Source: Tubiluchus corallicola
Taxonomy: Eukaryota > Priapulida > Priapulimorpha > Priapulimorphida > Tubiluchidae
DNA: 64,000 nt
Assembly (NCBI GenBank): GCA_030141605.1
Contig: JAQGDQ010000033.1
Span: 62,001-126,000 of the forward strand
Reading direction: 5' to 3'
The notes under the pieces were generated by a model, which was not told the origin of the DNA, ran no database searches, and saw nothing but the letters and a program-made list of their open reading frames with translations. The translations under genes were made by a program, and so were the position numbers. Within the stretch, counting starts at the first letter, position 1, and every line of letters begins with the position of its first letter. This document shows positions 1-13,900 of the stretch, piece by piece.

Positions 1-1923
1 CCGTAGAGTGTGACAGAAATGTATCCGAATAAAATAAAATTAGCGGTTGCTAAAGTCAACTTAACTTTCCATATTAGAGTATCGTAACAGCAACTTTCAG
101 TCTTTAGTTTTATTTTTATTTACTTTTATATTTGCATACATTGTATTTTATACAATGACGTACTATTTATCACACTTTCGGAAAAATGCGCTTTTCCTGT
201 CTGCTTAAAATTTGAGATAAAGCTTGCTTTATTATAACGCAGACGTTTCATTTTCACTTCAACATAAAGCATTAACAACACAAAGCATTTAAAACTCGAG
301 TTGTAGAATCAGGCAGTGCGTCCTACCAGAAAAGATTAAAATTGAGAATCTAGAGTGCCATGGATAAATATAATATATTTGTGTTTTCCATATCTATGGA
401 AAATACAATTTCCAAATTTTAATTTAATTCTAAATTATGACACTAACATCTATTTTAAAGAAAATTCCTCTTTTTACTGAGGGGTAATGTTAACCTGGTT
501 TCCAATAGCTTTTTGAAATTACGTAATCGTCTACCTGCTTTGTATTCTACAATCTCTAGCATTAAATTTGTTATTAATTTTGAAATGTAAAAAAAGTATT
601 GTATGTTTCATAATTTTAAATTCCGAGTGTTAAATGAGTGCCTAGTATACTGGTAATTTTAATTATTTTGTTTTTGCTATTAATTGTTTCACACTGATAA
701 CCAATTGTCCTCAAATTTCGCTGTTATAAAGTAGTAAACCAATTTTACGTGGTCAAATTTCTGAGGTTAGTTGACAGCTGCGCCACAGAAATCTTGGTTG
801 TAGTGGTGCGTTGCGTACATTGTTTAGTTACGTAGAAATAAAATTTAACATTAACGTCAACTTGTACTACACATTACATGTAATAAATTTAAACTAAAGC
901 ACAGAAATTACAAATACTTTTATTATCGTGTTAACACAAAAACTTATCGTGTGTAGTGAATTGTCAAAACCAATTTTTAATGTAAATGAATTTGTTAATG
1001 GTGTAGTTGAAATTTAATTTAATCGAAAGGTGTACAGTAAAAACTGGCAAAATAACAATCTAGTTACGTTTAAATAACAAAAATAAGACTTAATTAACTG
1101 CCAGTAGTAAGTCTTGGTGTACAAACAGAAAAGTATATAATTTCCATTAGTGGACAGGGCTTAGTAGATTATTCATTCATCAGACTGAAAAATTATTCCT
1201 TATCTGCACTTCTCAAATTATTAAATTTATATGGTAGGCCTAAATTATTACTGTGGCTACATATTTTATCTATACATAAATTATAATATATTATACCGCA
1301 ATGAAACGAAGTTACACACAAACATAAATAGAGGTATAACAGTATTTACAGTAACTTGGACTAGAGAATCATGAGCTTTTTTTAAAATGTCTACTCTGAG
1401 TCGGGTAACTCGGATCACAAGCACGGAAATAAGAAGGTTTACAAAATAGTCATTTAAATAAATAATAATGTACGGACTAGACGTTTACTAAATAATAAAA
1501 TTTCAACAATTTTTCTTATGGCAATGTTTTCATATGCGTTCGATAATCTTATGTACAGACACAATTTCCTTTAAAAAACCCAAATTACGTTCACTGCACA
1601 AATGCTCTTTGAATCTGTTCATTATACCTAAACAATAAAAACTATTCATTTGAACTGCTTTGCCTACTTGATTCGTTAGCCGCCTATATTCCTAATTATA
1701 TGAATACACGCCACGACCTTATAGTAAATAATAAGTGACTTTAGCGCATTACAAATGTCTGAAGATGGCCCAACACGATGACACTGATAAGGCCTACATA
1801 CACAAAATTTCGAAAATTTATGGGTATATTATTTTGCGCCTTTTCCATTTTTATAATATCGCAACAAATTCAGGTATCTTTACACATTGCATGCTAAGAA
1901 CAATAACGTGAGTTATCCATTAT
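1..1923. other. 3' flank of the homeobox gene; no gene seen
   Basis: AT-rich sequence downstream of the homeobox stop codon. I see no exon-like reading frame. The homeobox 3' UTR must begin at 1923 on the minus strand, but its polyadenylation site cannot be fixed. One TAGGCCTA palindrome lies at 1235-1242. Confidence 0.5.
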
Positions 1924-2125
1924 TTACGTCTGGTATTGCAATACGGGTCCAGAAAGGTTCGGATGGGTGGACACAGCAGAGTTCATTCGAAGTGCTGATA
2001 AACTTTTGTTGTACCAGTCATCCTCCATTCCTCCTCCCATCCCATCATTTCTTGCCATACCCATATTTGTGCTCGGCATGGAGAACTGTGCCATAGGTGG
2101 GTACGACGATGCCATCTGGGGATAC
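1924..2125 (-). CDS. PROP1: Homeobox gene, exon 4 (C-terminal tail and stop)
   Basis: Acceptor TTTCGTGTAG is followed by one base that completes Arg181, then 66 codons and TAA (1926-1924). A Met/Gly-rich spacer leads to [14 protein letters not shown] and the terminal LQYQT. This tail looks like a short conserved motif rather than an OAR domain, and it supports assignment to the PROP/UNC-42 group. Confidence 0.85.
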
Positions 2126-5100
2126 CTACACGAAATGTAAGAACTGTCTTTCCATTAGAAACAGAACTTATTGATAATAAAAAGTGTGACGAATAGTTTT
2201 TTCCATCAGTTCTCGCTAGTTAGTATCAGAGTATCTGTAGCGCATTAGCTGTCATCCTCACTTTCCTAAAACAGCTACGCCCACATACGACTAATAGCTG
2301 ACTGTTTTCCTTATATAGGCCCAACCGCAGAATTTCAATACACTACGTCAACCTAAATTGCTAATCATAGTATAATTGTTATTATGTGGCTGACGCAGAC
2401 GCACTTAATTAATTGTTAACATTTTGTGAAAATGAACTTACGCAAACACCAATGTTAAATTTTATCTAGTATATAAATTAAAAGGATGCGCTGATTTACG
2501 CAATGGCAAATTGAGATTTCTTACTGATATCAATGTATGTATTATATAAAAATGCTAACCACTGATTGTATGAAAGTAATTACAATGACTGTGAAAATTG
2601 TTAATGCATGATACAATGTTTAGTCAGAACAATACTTTCTGCCTTTCTATTTTTCATGGTTAATGCTCACAAGCTTAAATTTTCTTGCTTTACTATTGTT
2701 AAACAACTTTAATATAGGTTTGGCCCATAGCTACTCCTAAACGGGAATCTTTTGTTCATCTGTGTGTTCTGAAAGAGCATGTGTAATGTGAAGATATATA
2801 GTGCTTGCATATAACTTTACTAGAGCTTACTCTGTAATCGTTACTCAGCACCATAAAGTCTCGAGGTAGTTACCTGTTAACGGCTGAGTTGACAGCACTT
2901 GGGGCGGGGTATTGATAACCACGTGACGAAGGTGGAGGATACAGATTACGCATCATTGCTCCGTTACATGTTGGCATGACTGGGTTTAGCTGTTTTGCTA
3001 GCTGCTTTTCTTGTTTCCTGTACTTGGCTCGCCGGTTTTGAAACCAAACCTGAAAGAAAATAAGAGATTAAAATAAACTGCTGTATTTTTTTCTTGATGT
3101 GCAACTATAAAAACATTGCAATGTTTAGACACTTCACATTTTTTGATTATAGTATCTAATGTTCAACGTTATTGCTAAGCATTGTCTGCAGAATTAATCA
3201 GCACATCAAGCTGTAGAAAGCACCTTAGTTTTAATTCCTTACAAAGGCAACTCTAATTAGAATGGCAGCCATCTTGAAAAAAATTGAACCTAATTTGAGA
3301 GCATGTGAAACACTGTAATGCAGCGTAATTTATTTACTAATAGTTGTATCCGAATTGGTTTAGGCGTGTTTTTGTTAGAGAAGCACAGAAAAACTTAGTA
3401 GTCATTTTGAAACTGACAACGAAGAAAGATTTTAAATTTCCCATATTTGTCGATTTCCGGCTTGAAAGTTCTACAGGAAATTTTATCTCAAATGACGTAA
3501 TTTTCGCAAAATAGAAAAAATGTAAAAGTTTTTTCGCGGTTATGCAACGACTTCTTTTAAATTGTTAGTGTTACGTGATTTCTGACACCATAATAAAACA
3601 ATTAATTTATCCTCAATATTTTTCTACCAACGTAAAGCCCTTGTTTTGAACGTTTCTTTAGATCAGATTAAAAATTATGCAAGGAAGTACGTTTCACACT
3701 GGTTTGAAAGTAATACAACTGAAAGAGGAGAAAAGAAAATGATTGCATTTAAAATTGCGCTTATGGATATGTGGCGTATATTAGATTTTTTGCAATAAAA
3801 TTTTGCATTTTGAGGTATACATTTATTTATCAAAAGGCACAATCACCAAACACTATAAATTGATGACGAAATTACAGGGAGGCCTGAATCACCCGTGTAT
3901 TCAAATTTAGCTGACATTTATTATCAATTTTAAAGATTTCACAACGCTTGTTTAAATGAGTTATAAACTGTTAATTCATTTATTTAAAACGTAATAGGCA
4001 AAAGAAGCACGGAAGATTATAACCCTTTTATAATTATAGATTGTGGTCTTCGACTTCCTTTTGACCCTAGACATTTCAGCACAGTATCAAGCTTGAGTAG
4101 CATTTCATCATGGCTATATAGCCAAACAAATCTAATTTTGTAATCTATCAGTTTTCTAGCAGTAATGAAATTATATCTACCATATTCGCATCTTCCGCCT
4201 CTGATAGTTTTATGGCTTCTCTAATGCAGTTAATGCGATACAGCTTTATGGTGTGAGTACTTTATATATATCTACACACCACCGTTGGCTTACCCACAGG
4301 CTCTCTACAGCTCTATTTCTCTCGTTCTCTCTCTCTCTCTCTCTCTCTCTCCCTTTTCTTTCCTTCTCCCTCCTACTTTAATTCCTACTGCATTGGTTTT
4401 TATTGTATGGCTACATGGCGCCACTGCAATTTATCTAAGCAATTAAAAGTTGTTTACAAAATCTCAAGTAGAATTTTTTTAAGTATACTTACGACGCTAG
4501 AAGTATTATTACATATCTCGACATTAAATACTTCGAGTTGTCAATAGAAAGAGCGCATTCAGCCTTTGTACTAGAGTTACTAATATTGAGAATGGTATTT
4601 GTAAACATTTAAAGGAAGACATGATGGTTCTTAACATACTACCCTATTTTCAAGTCCGATAAAAAGTATATATTTTAATACAATTAAAACTGCAAAAGCG
4701 TTTCTGATAATTAAATAATATATTAAAAACTTAATTAGTGGCGGGCGGGAAGCCCAACTATTGATGACATCACAAACTAACATAATTTTCAAAAGCAAAA
4801 ATATTCCACGAGCATGTTGCACGTGTTTGCAAAAGCGAGAATTGAAGTACAGTGCTACTGTAAGATACTTAGTGTGTTGTGCTAAAACTAGACAAGTTTC
4901 AAGATAAAAATTCAAATTTCAAATTTATTCGTGTGCTCATGCATGAGCTGTCGAACGTGTGTAGTTCGTCGCAAATTAACACATCTGAACTGAGAGGTAT
5001 AGAACCTGTTTTTGTGCAATGAGTTTCCGAAATGCAGGCGCTAATGCCCGTCTAACTAGCGAATGGCGAAATGCATGTAACAGCGAAAAGTCAGTGGCGC

Positions 5101-7720
5101 GAACGTGAAATTGTGTTTGTGCGGCAATAATTATTTCACGTAAGTCATTTTTGAAAAAATAGTCTGTTTCTTTTCAATATTTTAAAGAGTAGATTGTTTT
5201 GACCTACAGTTTAAGATTGGGTCCGGTTTTGCTTTAAGTGAAGGTAATGCCCTCTTTACTTTTTCTATTAGAAAAAAATGGGGAGAACTTCTTTACTGCA
5301 TTCGGTAATGCCTATGTAAATAATTCATTATAATTGCAAATATCTATCATCTCTGTGTAAATTTTATTCTGAATATATTTTTGTATGTATGAATCTAGAG
5401 TTTACAATAAAGAATTTTAATTTTTAAAAATGATGATTTAAAAATCAAATCAAATCTCCTCTCCTCCAGTGTAATTTTTTCTTTATTCCATGTTACTTTC
5501 GCAACATTTTTGCAGCATTATGCAGTGCTTTTGAGCTGTACATTTGCTATGGTGAATTTATCAAAAAACAATCATCAATGTTATATAATTATAGTATAGC
5601 TTAATGAGTTTTTTAAATTTTAGCAGCAAAATCGTGCTCGCATTTTTCGTGAATGGCAAAATTGGGGCCTGTGTGTCTCAAACAATTTAAAAGTTGTGTT
5701 TATGGTATTTTATTCATTAAACAATCATTCTCTCATTATCAAATAAACATTTTAATTTCCCCATCCCACCGGCCTTTACTGTTTATAATTGATTACATTC
5801 ATTGCTGTTCGCTTGCAAGAACATCCCAGATGTATTGCTCTTATAATTATAATAATAAAGTGCTGTAATTACACAGACTGAATATAATAATTTTCGTCCC
5901 GAAGATGCTCAGAGACGAAGGGCATCATGGTGAGGTTGGTATATAAATGAATAAGTGCGTATTTCAGTTTTGATTCCTCAAGGGTACTAGCAAGCAATTA
6001 GTGCCAGGATTTGTTTGCGTTGAGGTCTTCTTAACCAGCTTTTATGCTAGCTCCCAGGACGGTTTAGTAACGTCAGTCATCCAACTCCATTTAGCATTAT
6101 GTTACGAGTCTATGTGTAGCCGTCATGCAGGCTGTTAGTCCATCTATGCTAAATTCATTTAAACTCATGTAGTTGAATGAAACCTATGGCCTGTCAGGCA
6201 AATCAGAATATCCATAGAGATGATATATCGTAGGTTTAGCCGCAGATTTGGTTTTAAAGTACCACAGCATAACAAAATTCTTTCAAAACAATTTCTTATA
6301 ATATTTCAATAATATATCGTTAAATTTATTTTAAATTAATACTCGTTAATTATGCATTCATCAGTTTAACTATTGAACAGTACACCGCATACGCGTTGAG
6401 AGTTCCCTATAAGTTTAATTGTAGAGCCACAAAAAATAATTCTAGGGGCTTAATGTAGGTTAGTGTAACACTAAATTGAGTTTAAGATTCATGTATCAAA
6501 ATTCAGCAACAACAATATTGCCAACGTCAACGGCAACGGCAACGACAATGATAACGACAATGTAACATTTTGCAACACTGCAGTAAAACTTATAAGTGGC
6601 CATGCATGAAGTTCAATTAAAACTTGTACCTACATGTGCTGACTAAAACCGAATCTTAATTTAGTTTAGTTTAAACATACGTTATTTGGTTCAGATTAGA
6701 CAGTTTTTAAAACTGATACATGAATTCTCACCGCACCAGTGTATAAACAGGCAGACGTGCTTATAAGATAAAGTAATATAAATACAAACAAACACACATA
6801 CATACAAATATATACAAACAAAGCCGTATACATACAAAGTTAGCAGACGTGACACAATGAATAATATAACAATTGAATAATAACAATAACTGTCTTAGAA
6901 TTTACCGTCAATACACATAAAGGAACCTAAGGTCTGAGTACGTTAAAAAGTTTAATTCTCCTAATGTAATTTTGAACACAATAAAAAAAATTACAGTTAA
7001 CATAAACATTAAAAGCATATACACTAATATACAATGACAGCAGTTCGCCATTGTTATATTGCAAACTATTAATATTTAAAGGCAATACTGTCACAATTAT
7101 AATATTCGTATTCTATCAAATGGGTCAAATTTGTTAGTGGATGAGTTTTCAAGCTATAAATAGTTTGAATTAAGTTAATTATGAATTTAACACAATCTCG
7201 AATTTAATGTTATAATTTGTCTAATTAGTTTCAGTCATTATTGTGCACTTATTGAATAATAATCGTGCACCTAGCTTATATGTTCTTTTCCGCTTTCTAG
7301 TTACATAAGCTTAGCAATACTAAGTATTATAATTTTGTTTAGAAAGCTAATTATTATTTTGTTTTTGAACACGAAATTCCTTTTTCTTCCCATTTAAGCT
7401 TAAATTCTGTCCCTCCCGCAACAGTTTTTCTGCAAAACTTGTTTTCTCATATTTAAGTCCCTTATTGCGTATTGCCTGCTAACAGGGCAATTACTTCACA
7501 AGAACATTTCTCTGCCAAATTATTTTCCCAATTATCGCCTGAAAATAGTTCATTATAAGAAAAGTCAGAACGCATCTGTTATCACTCGCTTGTTGTACGC
7601 ATGCGCAACAATGAAATGAAGGCCTTCTTAAGCCAAAACATCGCTCGGACTGGTAAATTCCTGTCCGTTTGTAATTGGAGTTATTAATCTGATTTGCTGA
7701 AAAAATTAATAATAATAATG

Positions 7721-7783
<63 letters not shown>

Positions 7784-7899
7784 CGGCTGCTCAGAAAAAA
7801 ATTGCTGGTTCGAACTCACACGATCCGCAGTTACTAAGTGTAAGCAGCTCAGATTTTGTATCTTTGTAAATAAATAAATAAATAAATAATAATAATAAC

Positions 7900-7993
<94 letters not shown>

Positions 7994-10900
7994 GTTAACA
8001 TATAGGACGAATTGCAATTACTATGCATTATCAAGTCGTTTTATACTCATTGTATAAAAAATAAACAATCTGAGGTTACATATTGGGAAATGTCATTATG
8101 CGTCCTAAAAATGAAGTCTAGAAATTGTAACATTTGAATGACCGTGTTTACTATTAAGACTTAAGTTATTTCGTAAGAGCTAATCGGTGTTGTTTTTAAA
8201 AGACATCACTAGCCTAGGCATAACCTTCATAACCGATCTTTTTAAGACAAAGAACCGATGCGCAACTTTGTTTATTAAATTCGAACGCCACGCATGAAAA
8301 CAGAGAGTGATGTTTTACAGTTGATGGCACTATAAAGCTGTGATAGTTAAACCATCTAGGTAATCCAGACGAACAACAAAACCTTTAACCCAAGATATAT
8401 CTGCAATGTGGTCTACACTTTATAATATCGACTATAGTATGTAACAGCTACTCATATAACTCTTGATGGAAGATGGAACGCTTAAGACGACAGATCCCAA
8501 TGGATGCACGAGCTTGGTGGTGGCATAGTCGGGACATTCATAATGGCATATTTGCAAATGAATCAATTTCCTATAAGCCGTACACAGTTGATGCATTTTA
8601 GATCAAACCATAGCGAGAAGAGCCGAGATGCTGAGCGATAATGAAAAGTGACAGTTAGTCTAATAAGTGCATCGAAGCGCCGCGAGACGGTTGCACACTG
8701 CTAAAAGCTCATCAACAAGCAAGCTTTTACGATACTAAACTTTTCGTACAAGGAGTTTATGCAAAACTCGGAATGTGTACATATATACAAAAAGTGATGT
8801 GACAATTTGCAATAACTTACGCTTAATGCCTTATGTGCATTATATCCATCATACGTAATAAATATTTTAATTTCAAGATTGTAAGTTAACCGCTTACATG
8901 ATCCTACACATAGAAAATAATTCTACAGCTAACGATTTTATTTTCTAAATCAAACTTGGTTAAAAACTGAAAAAAATTAAACTAATGTTGAGTTTCAATG
9001 AGACCTTTTAATTACAAATAGCCTAAACAACATGCTAGAATGTCTTAATTTTGTCTTAATATCTCAGTAGTACATCCCATAGTTCCACACTTTTAAGTGA
9101 TTTATTAAATCCTGGTTCAAGTCCTGGTTCACTTCTAATTCCAGTCCTTTCAACTTTCTTTTCTTTCAACAAATTTGGTTTCCAGTATTAAAAAAATAAC
9201 TGTGTACTCGCATGATTATAGTAATCGTCATTTCTGCAACTGAGATTACGCGCAATCAATTTAATTAATTACAAACCGATTATTCCAGGTTACAAATTTA
9301 CAAAGTTAATTTCGTTAGCGAATACTCCAGAGCAAGTAAACTAATGCTTGAAAACGCTAGATGACTTCTTATGCTTTTGGTATAGAATTAGTACGTACCT
9401 TGATTGCAATAGACCATGTGGTCTGATAATAAAGATCTTGGGTTTATAAATGAAAGGCCTTAACTGAAATCCACTCAAAAATTTAAACTGTTTACGATTT
9501 TAAAAACATGTTTGGGTTTATCAATTTTGCATATTGTAGTCATAACAAGCCGTTCATGGTTATCTCTGTTATTGATTTTGTCTAATTAATGAATATTTTT
9601 CTGCATTATTATCCTTGCAAATAAGTTAAAACTTAAAATTTTATCTCTTTTTCTAAATAGAAACTTACATATGTCTGAAATATGTGCATCGCGCGTAAAC
9701 ATTTTTTGTAAATAGACCGTGCCTACCGATAATGGCGGAGCACGCGTCATGTTTTGTGTTTGTCACAAAATAATGTGGTAATAATATCATGTCCTGTTGG
9801 CAGATTTCACCACCTCTAACAGACGATTAGCACTACAAATTGCTAGTAGTTATTATTTCCACTAGACTGCCTCTAATTGTTTTTCACAAAGACGCACTGA
9901 CGAGCCGAGAGACTGGACTTGAACAAATCTGTGGGAAATCACATCAATTATTCATAGAGAGATTAGTGCAAGTTCGGATCGAATTCCCAGACAAGGGAAT
10001 AAGTTGGTTTTAATGCGCTTCGGCTGTTCGATTTTAAGAAGCTTCGAGAATGTAGATTTAAACTTAGATAGATATTAATATATTACATAGTGGCAATGCG
10101 GGAAAAGATCCGCAACGAATGGCAATTTTTGAAGAAAGACGCAGGTACACACTAAAAAGTCCTAACATCAGAAAACCATATAAACTTTGCAGCGTCAGTA
10201 AATTACCAGTATTACAAAAAATGTGTTTTATACAGACACTGCGATATTTTTGCCCACATGAACTTTGGTCTTGCTTTTTACACTTTTGTCTTTTTGATTT
10301 GCGCGCCTTAAATTTTACTGATATAGTTTTTTTATTTTGCATCAATTTTCATTTGTGGTTAAAATGTATTTTGCAAAGCACATAGAGTTCAGTATTTCAC
10401 AAATTTATTTACTATAACTTAATGAAATGTCACCCTCAGTTTCAGCTTACAGGTTCTAATGATTTTAGCGCATCTAAATGAATTAGTTCAGCAAAAGCCC
10501 AATCATTTTCTGCTGTTGTAATAAGGGTCATCCAATCTAAACGTAAAGAGAAATGCGAATATTCGTGAATGGAAAACGTATGTTATTCTGTATAGTTATT
10601 CTGCAATTAGACTGGATATCGATATTTTTCATAAAAAAGTAACATAACGGAGATTGACTTTCTCTTCCTTGATCTTCGTATTTTATGCCACACACAGCAA
10701 TTTTGTACTGTTATAATATTCGCCGTGTTTTTGTCGTCGTGCACACGACTGCTCAAAACTTGGCTTCTTTGTTGCAGCATAAAAACCCCAGGACGGCTTG
10801 CCAGCGGAATTTCAAGTCTCATCTAGTGGGAGAGGGAGTCCGCCAGAATTCAAATGATGCGGTGCAGAGTCGCCGAAACGATTGTACATTTTCATTAATT

Positions 10901-13900
10901 TACAACCTGCTGCGGCAAAAGCGCTAATTGAAAGCGACGGCGGTATTTTTATCGTAAAGAAAGACGCGATGCTCTGGGACGTCTTCAATTTCCATTTATA
11001 TTCAAACGCAAATACGCATGTAGAAAACGTTAGCACCGCAGAGTCGTCGGTACTGCTGCTTATCGATAACCCAGTGTGCTGCCATTTGTCCAAAATATAT
11101 ATGAATTTATTCCATAAACATTCATGTATGCATTTTGGAGATATGAGTGACTGACAAACAGTACAAACAGCGATGTTGCCGTGTCTAAAATATATAAATA
11201 GAAAACGGCGAAAACAATGCAATTGGGCCTAACTTAGCCGCCTAAAGTTGCACTTTATTTAACTTCATATAAAGAAACAAAATTCAACAACTATAAGTAT
11301 AACGTGCTTATAAAATTTGCGATATTTTGTAACAAACGTTTGTGCGAAACAGTAAACGTACAACAAAACTTTGCTTCGAAGTTCTCTGCTTGTGCGATTT
11401 ATGTACGAATTTGACTTCGAGTGAACCCAATAGAAACAAGTGCCATATAACATTATGTCACAAGGGTTAGTTTCAGTCAAATGCACTTTTGTGGGTATTT
11501 TATGCAGACCAAAAATATTAATTACATACTTTATTGGCATTAGATAAGACTGGTCTGTCGACCTAGATCTTGCGAATAAGCTGTGATTCCTAGATGTTTG
11601 ATTTAAACCTGAAAGCTGTATTCTTTGTAAGCATTGCGCAGCTTACGCGAGCGTAAGACAAAAGTGTTTCTGGGTATTAAGGCGTTAAATATTGCTCTCT
11701 GTACAAGCAATAAAAATGTCTTTCCATGTTGCATCAACGGACAAGGACGGCATGGCACGCTTCAGCGACAATGTCATTGTGATTTAGCTCAGATAACGTC
11801 AAACAATGGGCTTCCCACAATGTTGCTGGCTCTAATGCATGTACACACATTCTCGCTGCAGGTAAACATAAATAAGCGCACATCTATCGTCCATTATAGC
11901 TTGGTGAGCAAAATTGCTGACTATAAAGGCAAGCAGTGCGGAAACGCCACAAGCTATTCGCGCTGACGATAGCGTTCAACGCCTGACGCTAATTGGCGAC
12001 GACGCTTGGCAATATCCAACACGAAAAGATAGTGCAGCTTCGCGGCTTTCTCGTCAGCTTTTGTACGCGCATACACGCGGTATTAACTCATTGCTACACG
12101 GAGCGCAAATGGGCATTATTCTTATGGCTTCGGCCGCTCTTGGTTTGTGCAATTATAGTCCTAGTATTCACGATCTGAAAATTTGAAACCCAAATTACTA
12201 GACAATTTTTTGCATTGCGGGTTCATTTATACGTTTGTAACTGTTTGTTATTAATGATGGGGGGGGGGAGGTTGCAGAATGTGTGCTGTGTAGTTAGCGA
12301 CTTAGCTAAGATTTAGTACAAGATTAGCATAACTGGTTCTGGTTGGTCTAAGATGTGTGTCGGTAGTCGATTCTTTCTTGAGGATTTCTGTCCAGAGTTT
12401 TTTTTAGATAAAAATACACTAAGAAAGGAAGTCTTTTAAACCCGTTCGTCAAGTGGGAACAACCCTTAAAGGTCAATAAATTTAAGGCATTCCTACACGT
12501 CTAGAGAAAGCTTCTTAGAACTATACGCAATCCAGTCTAATCAGAATGAGAGATATAGTGTGACTGCCTTTGCATTTTCATTTCATTTCATTTCATTTTA
12601 TTTTGTTTTGCTTTGTTTTGGTTTGCCTTGTTTTGTTTTGTTTTGTTTTGTTTTGTTTTGTTTTGTTCTGGTTTATTTTGTTTTTTTCTGTTTGGTTTAG
12701 TTTTATGTTATGACATGTTATGTCATTTTATGTTGCCATATGTAATGTTACGTTACGTTACGTAATGTTATTTGTGAAAGGTTATATCACATTGCAATAC
12801 GTTACGTTACGTTATCCTTTCTTATCGTATCTTATTTTATCTCTTTATTTTATTTAATTCACAGTGAGTCATGAAAATTCGATAAAGTCAGTACCTAATT
12901 GGAATAATATAAACCTATAAAACATCAACAAGAGCCATAAGAACCTTTCAACTAATTACGAATTCTAAACTGCTAAATATGTTTGGGTACGCACATTCCT
13001 CATGCTGATTATAAGAACTGTATTGCCTACCAGAATGATGAAACTATGGGCTTTTAATCATTTTATGATCATTACTGTCACAGATTATTCCTTAATTTCT
13101 TGTTAAATAATATCGTAAAAACATCACGAAAACAATAAAAAGGGAAGATATAAAATAATATACCTTGACGTAAATTGTGAAACAATCGATAATGTTTTCA
13201 AAACAAAAATGTTTTAATTTTCATAGGAAGTTGTTGCATTTCACTAAACGAATTTTTAAAAAGTTTGCAGCTCCATTCTTGTAACTATGGTTATATATTA
13301 CATTTTTAAATTCGGTAATTTCTCGGGGTAAGCATTTTATTCGTCACACTACTCTATAAACTTAAGTTAAAGAACACAAATCCTACTAACGTTACTTTGC
13401 CCTTGGCGCCATTTTGAAATCTGTGCAGACAAATTAGGAGACATTGTCAGTAGAGTGGTTGTTATAGTATTTGATTTGTGAAACAAAAGTAGACATATTA
13501 AGCGTTTATTGTGTGCACGCTTTATAAACCCACATCATGGTCTAGATGATTCGGATTTTTGCCTTCGTCTTGTCATTAGGCGTGTTTTCATTGGCCGATT
13601 CAACAAGGTTTCCTTGCTAACAAAGGAATGTATAGATACTGACAGATTCTGCGATGTTTCGCGAGTACTGTCTTCCTAATTTAAGTCTTCACCGATACCA
13701 CTGAACGCTAAATGGCGTCTGATTAAATTATAGAATTTCATTAGCGAGGATTCACAAACGGACAGTGAGCGAATCTGAGAATTTTACACAGAGAGCTCGA
13801 CCAGCGGGCAGGCGACAAACGGGCTTCCATTTTGTCGTCAGCAAACTGAATTTGCACGAGTCAACTGTTTGGGTAACGTGTAGCCAAATGAAGTTAGGGC

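Noticed and set aside
7491-8034. Three open frames of 61-103 codons across the TAA repeats
   Set aside because: They are homopolymer translations (Leu, Tyr, Ile) of microsatellites.
10812-11222. 136-codon minus-strand open frame inside homeobox intron 2
   Set aside because: No family resemblance, low-information composition and overlapping frames on both strands. More likely noncoding, locally CpG-rich DNA.
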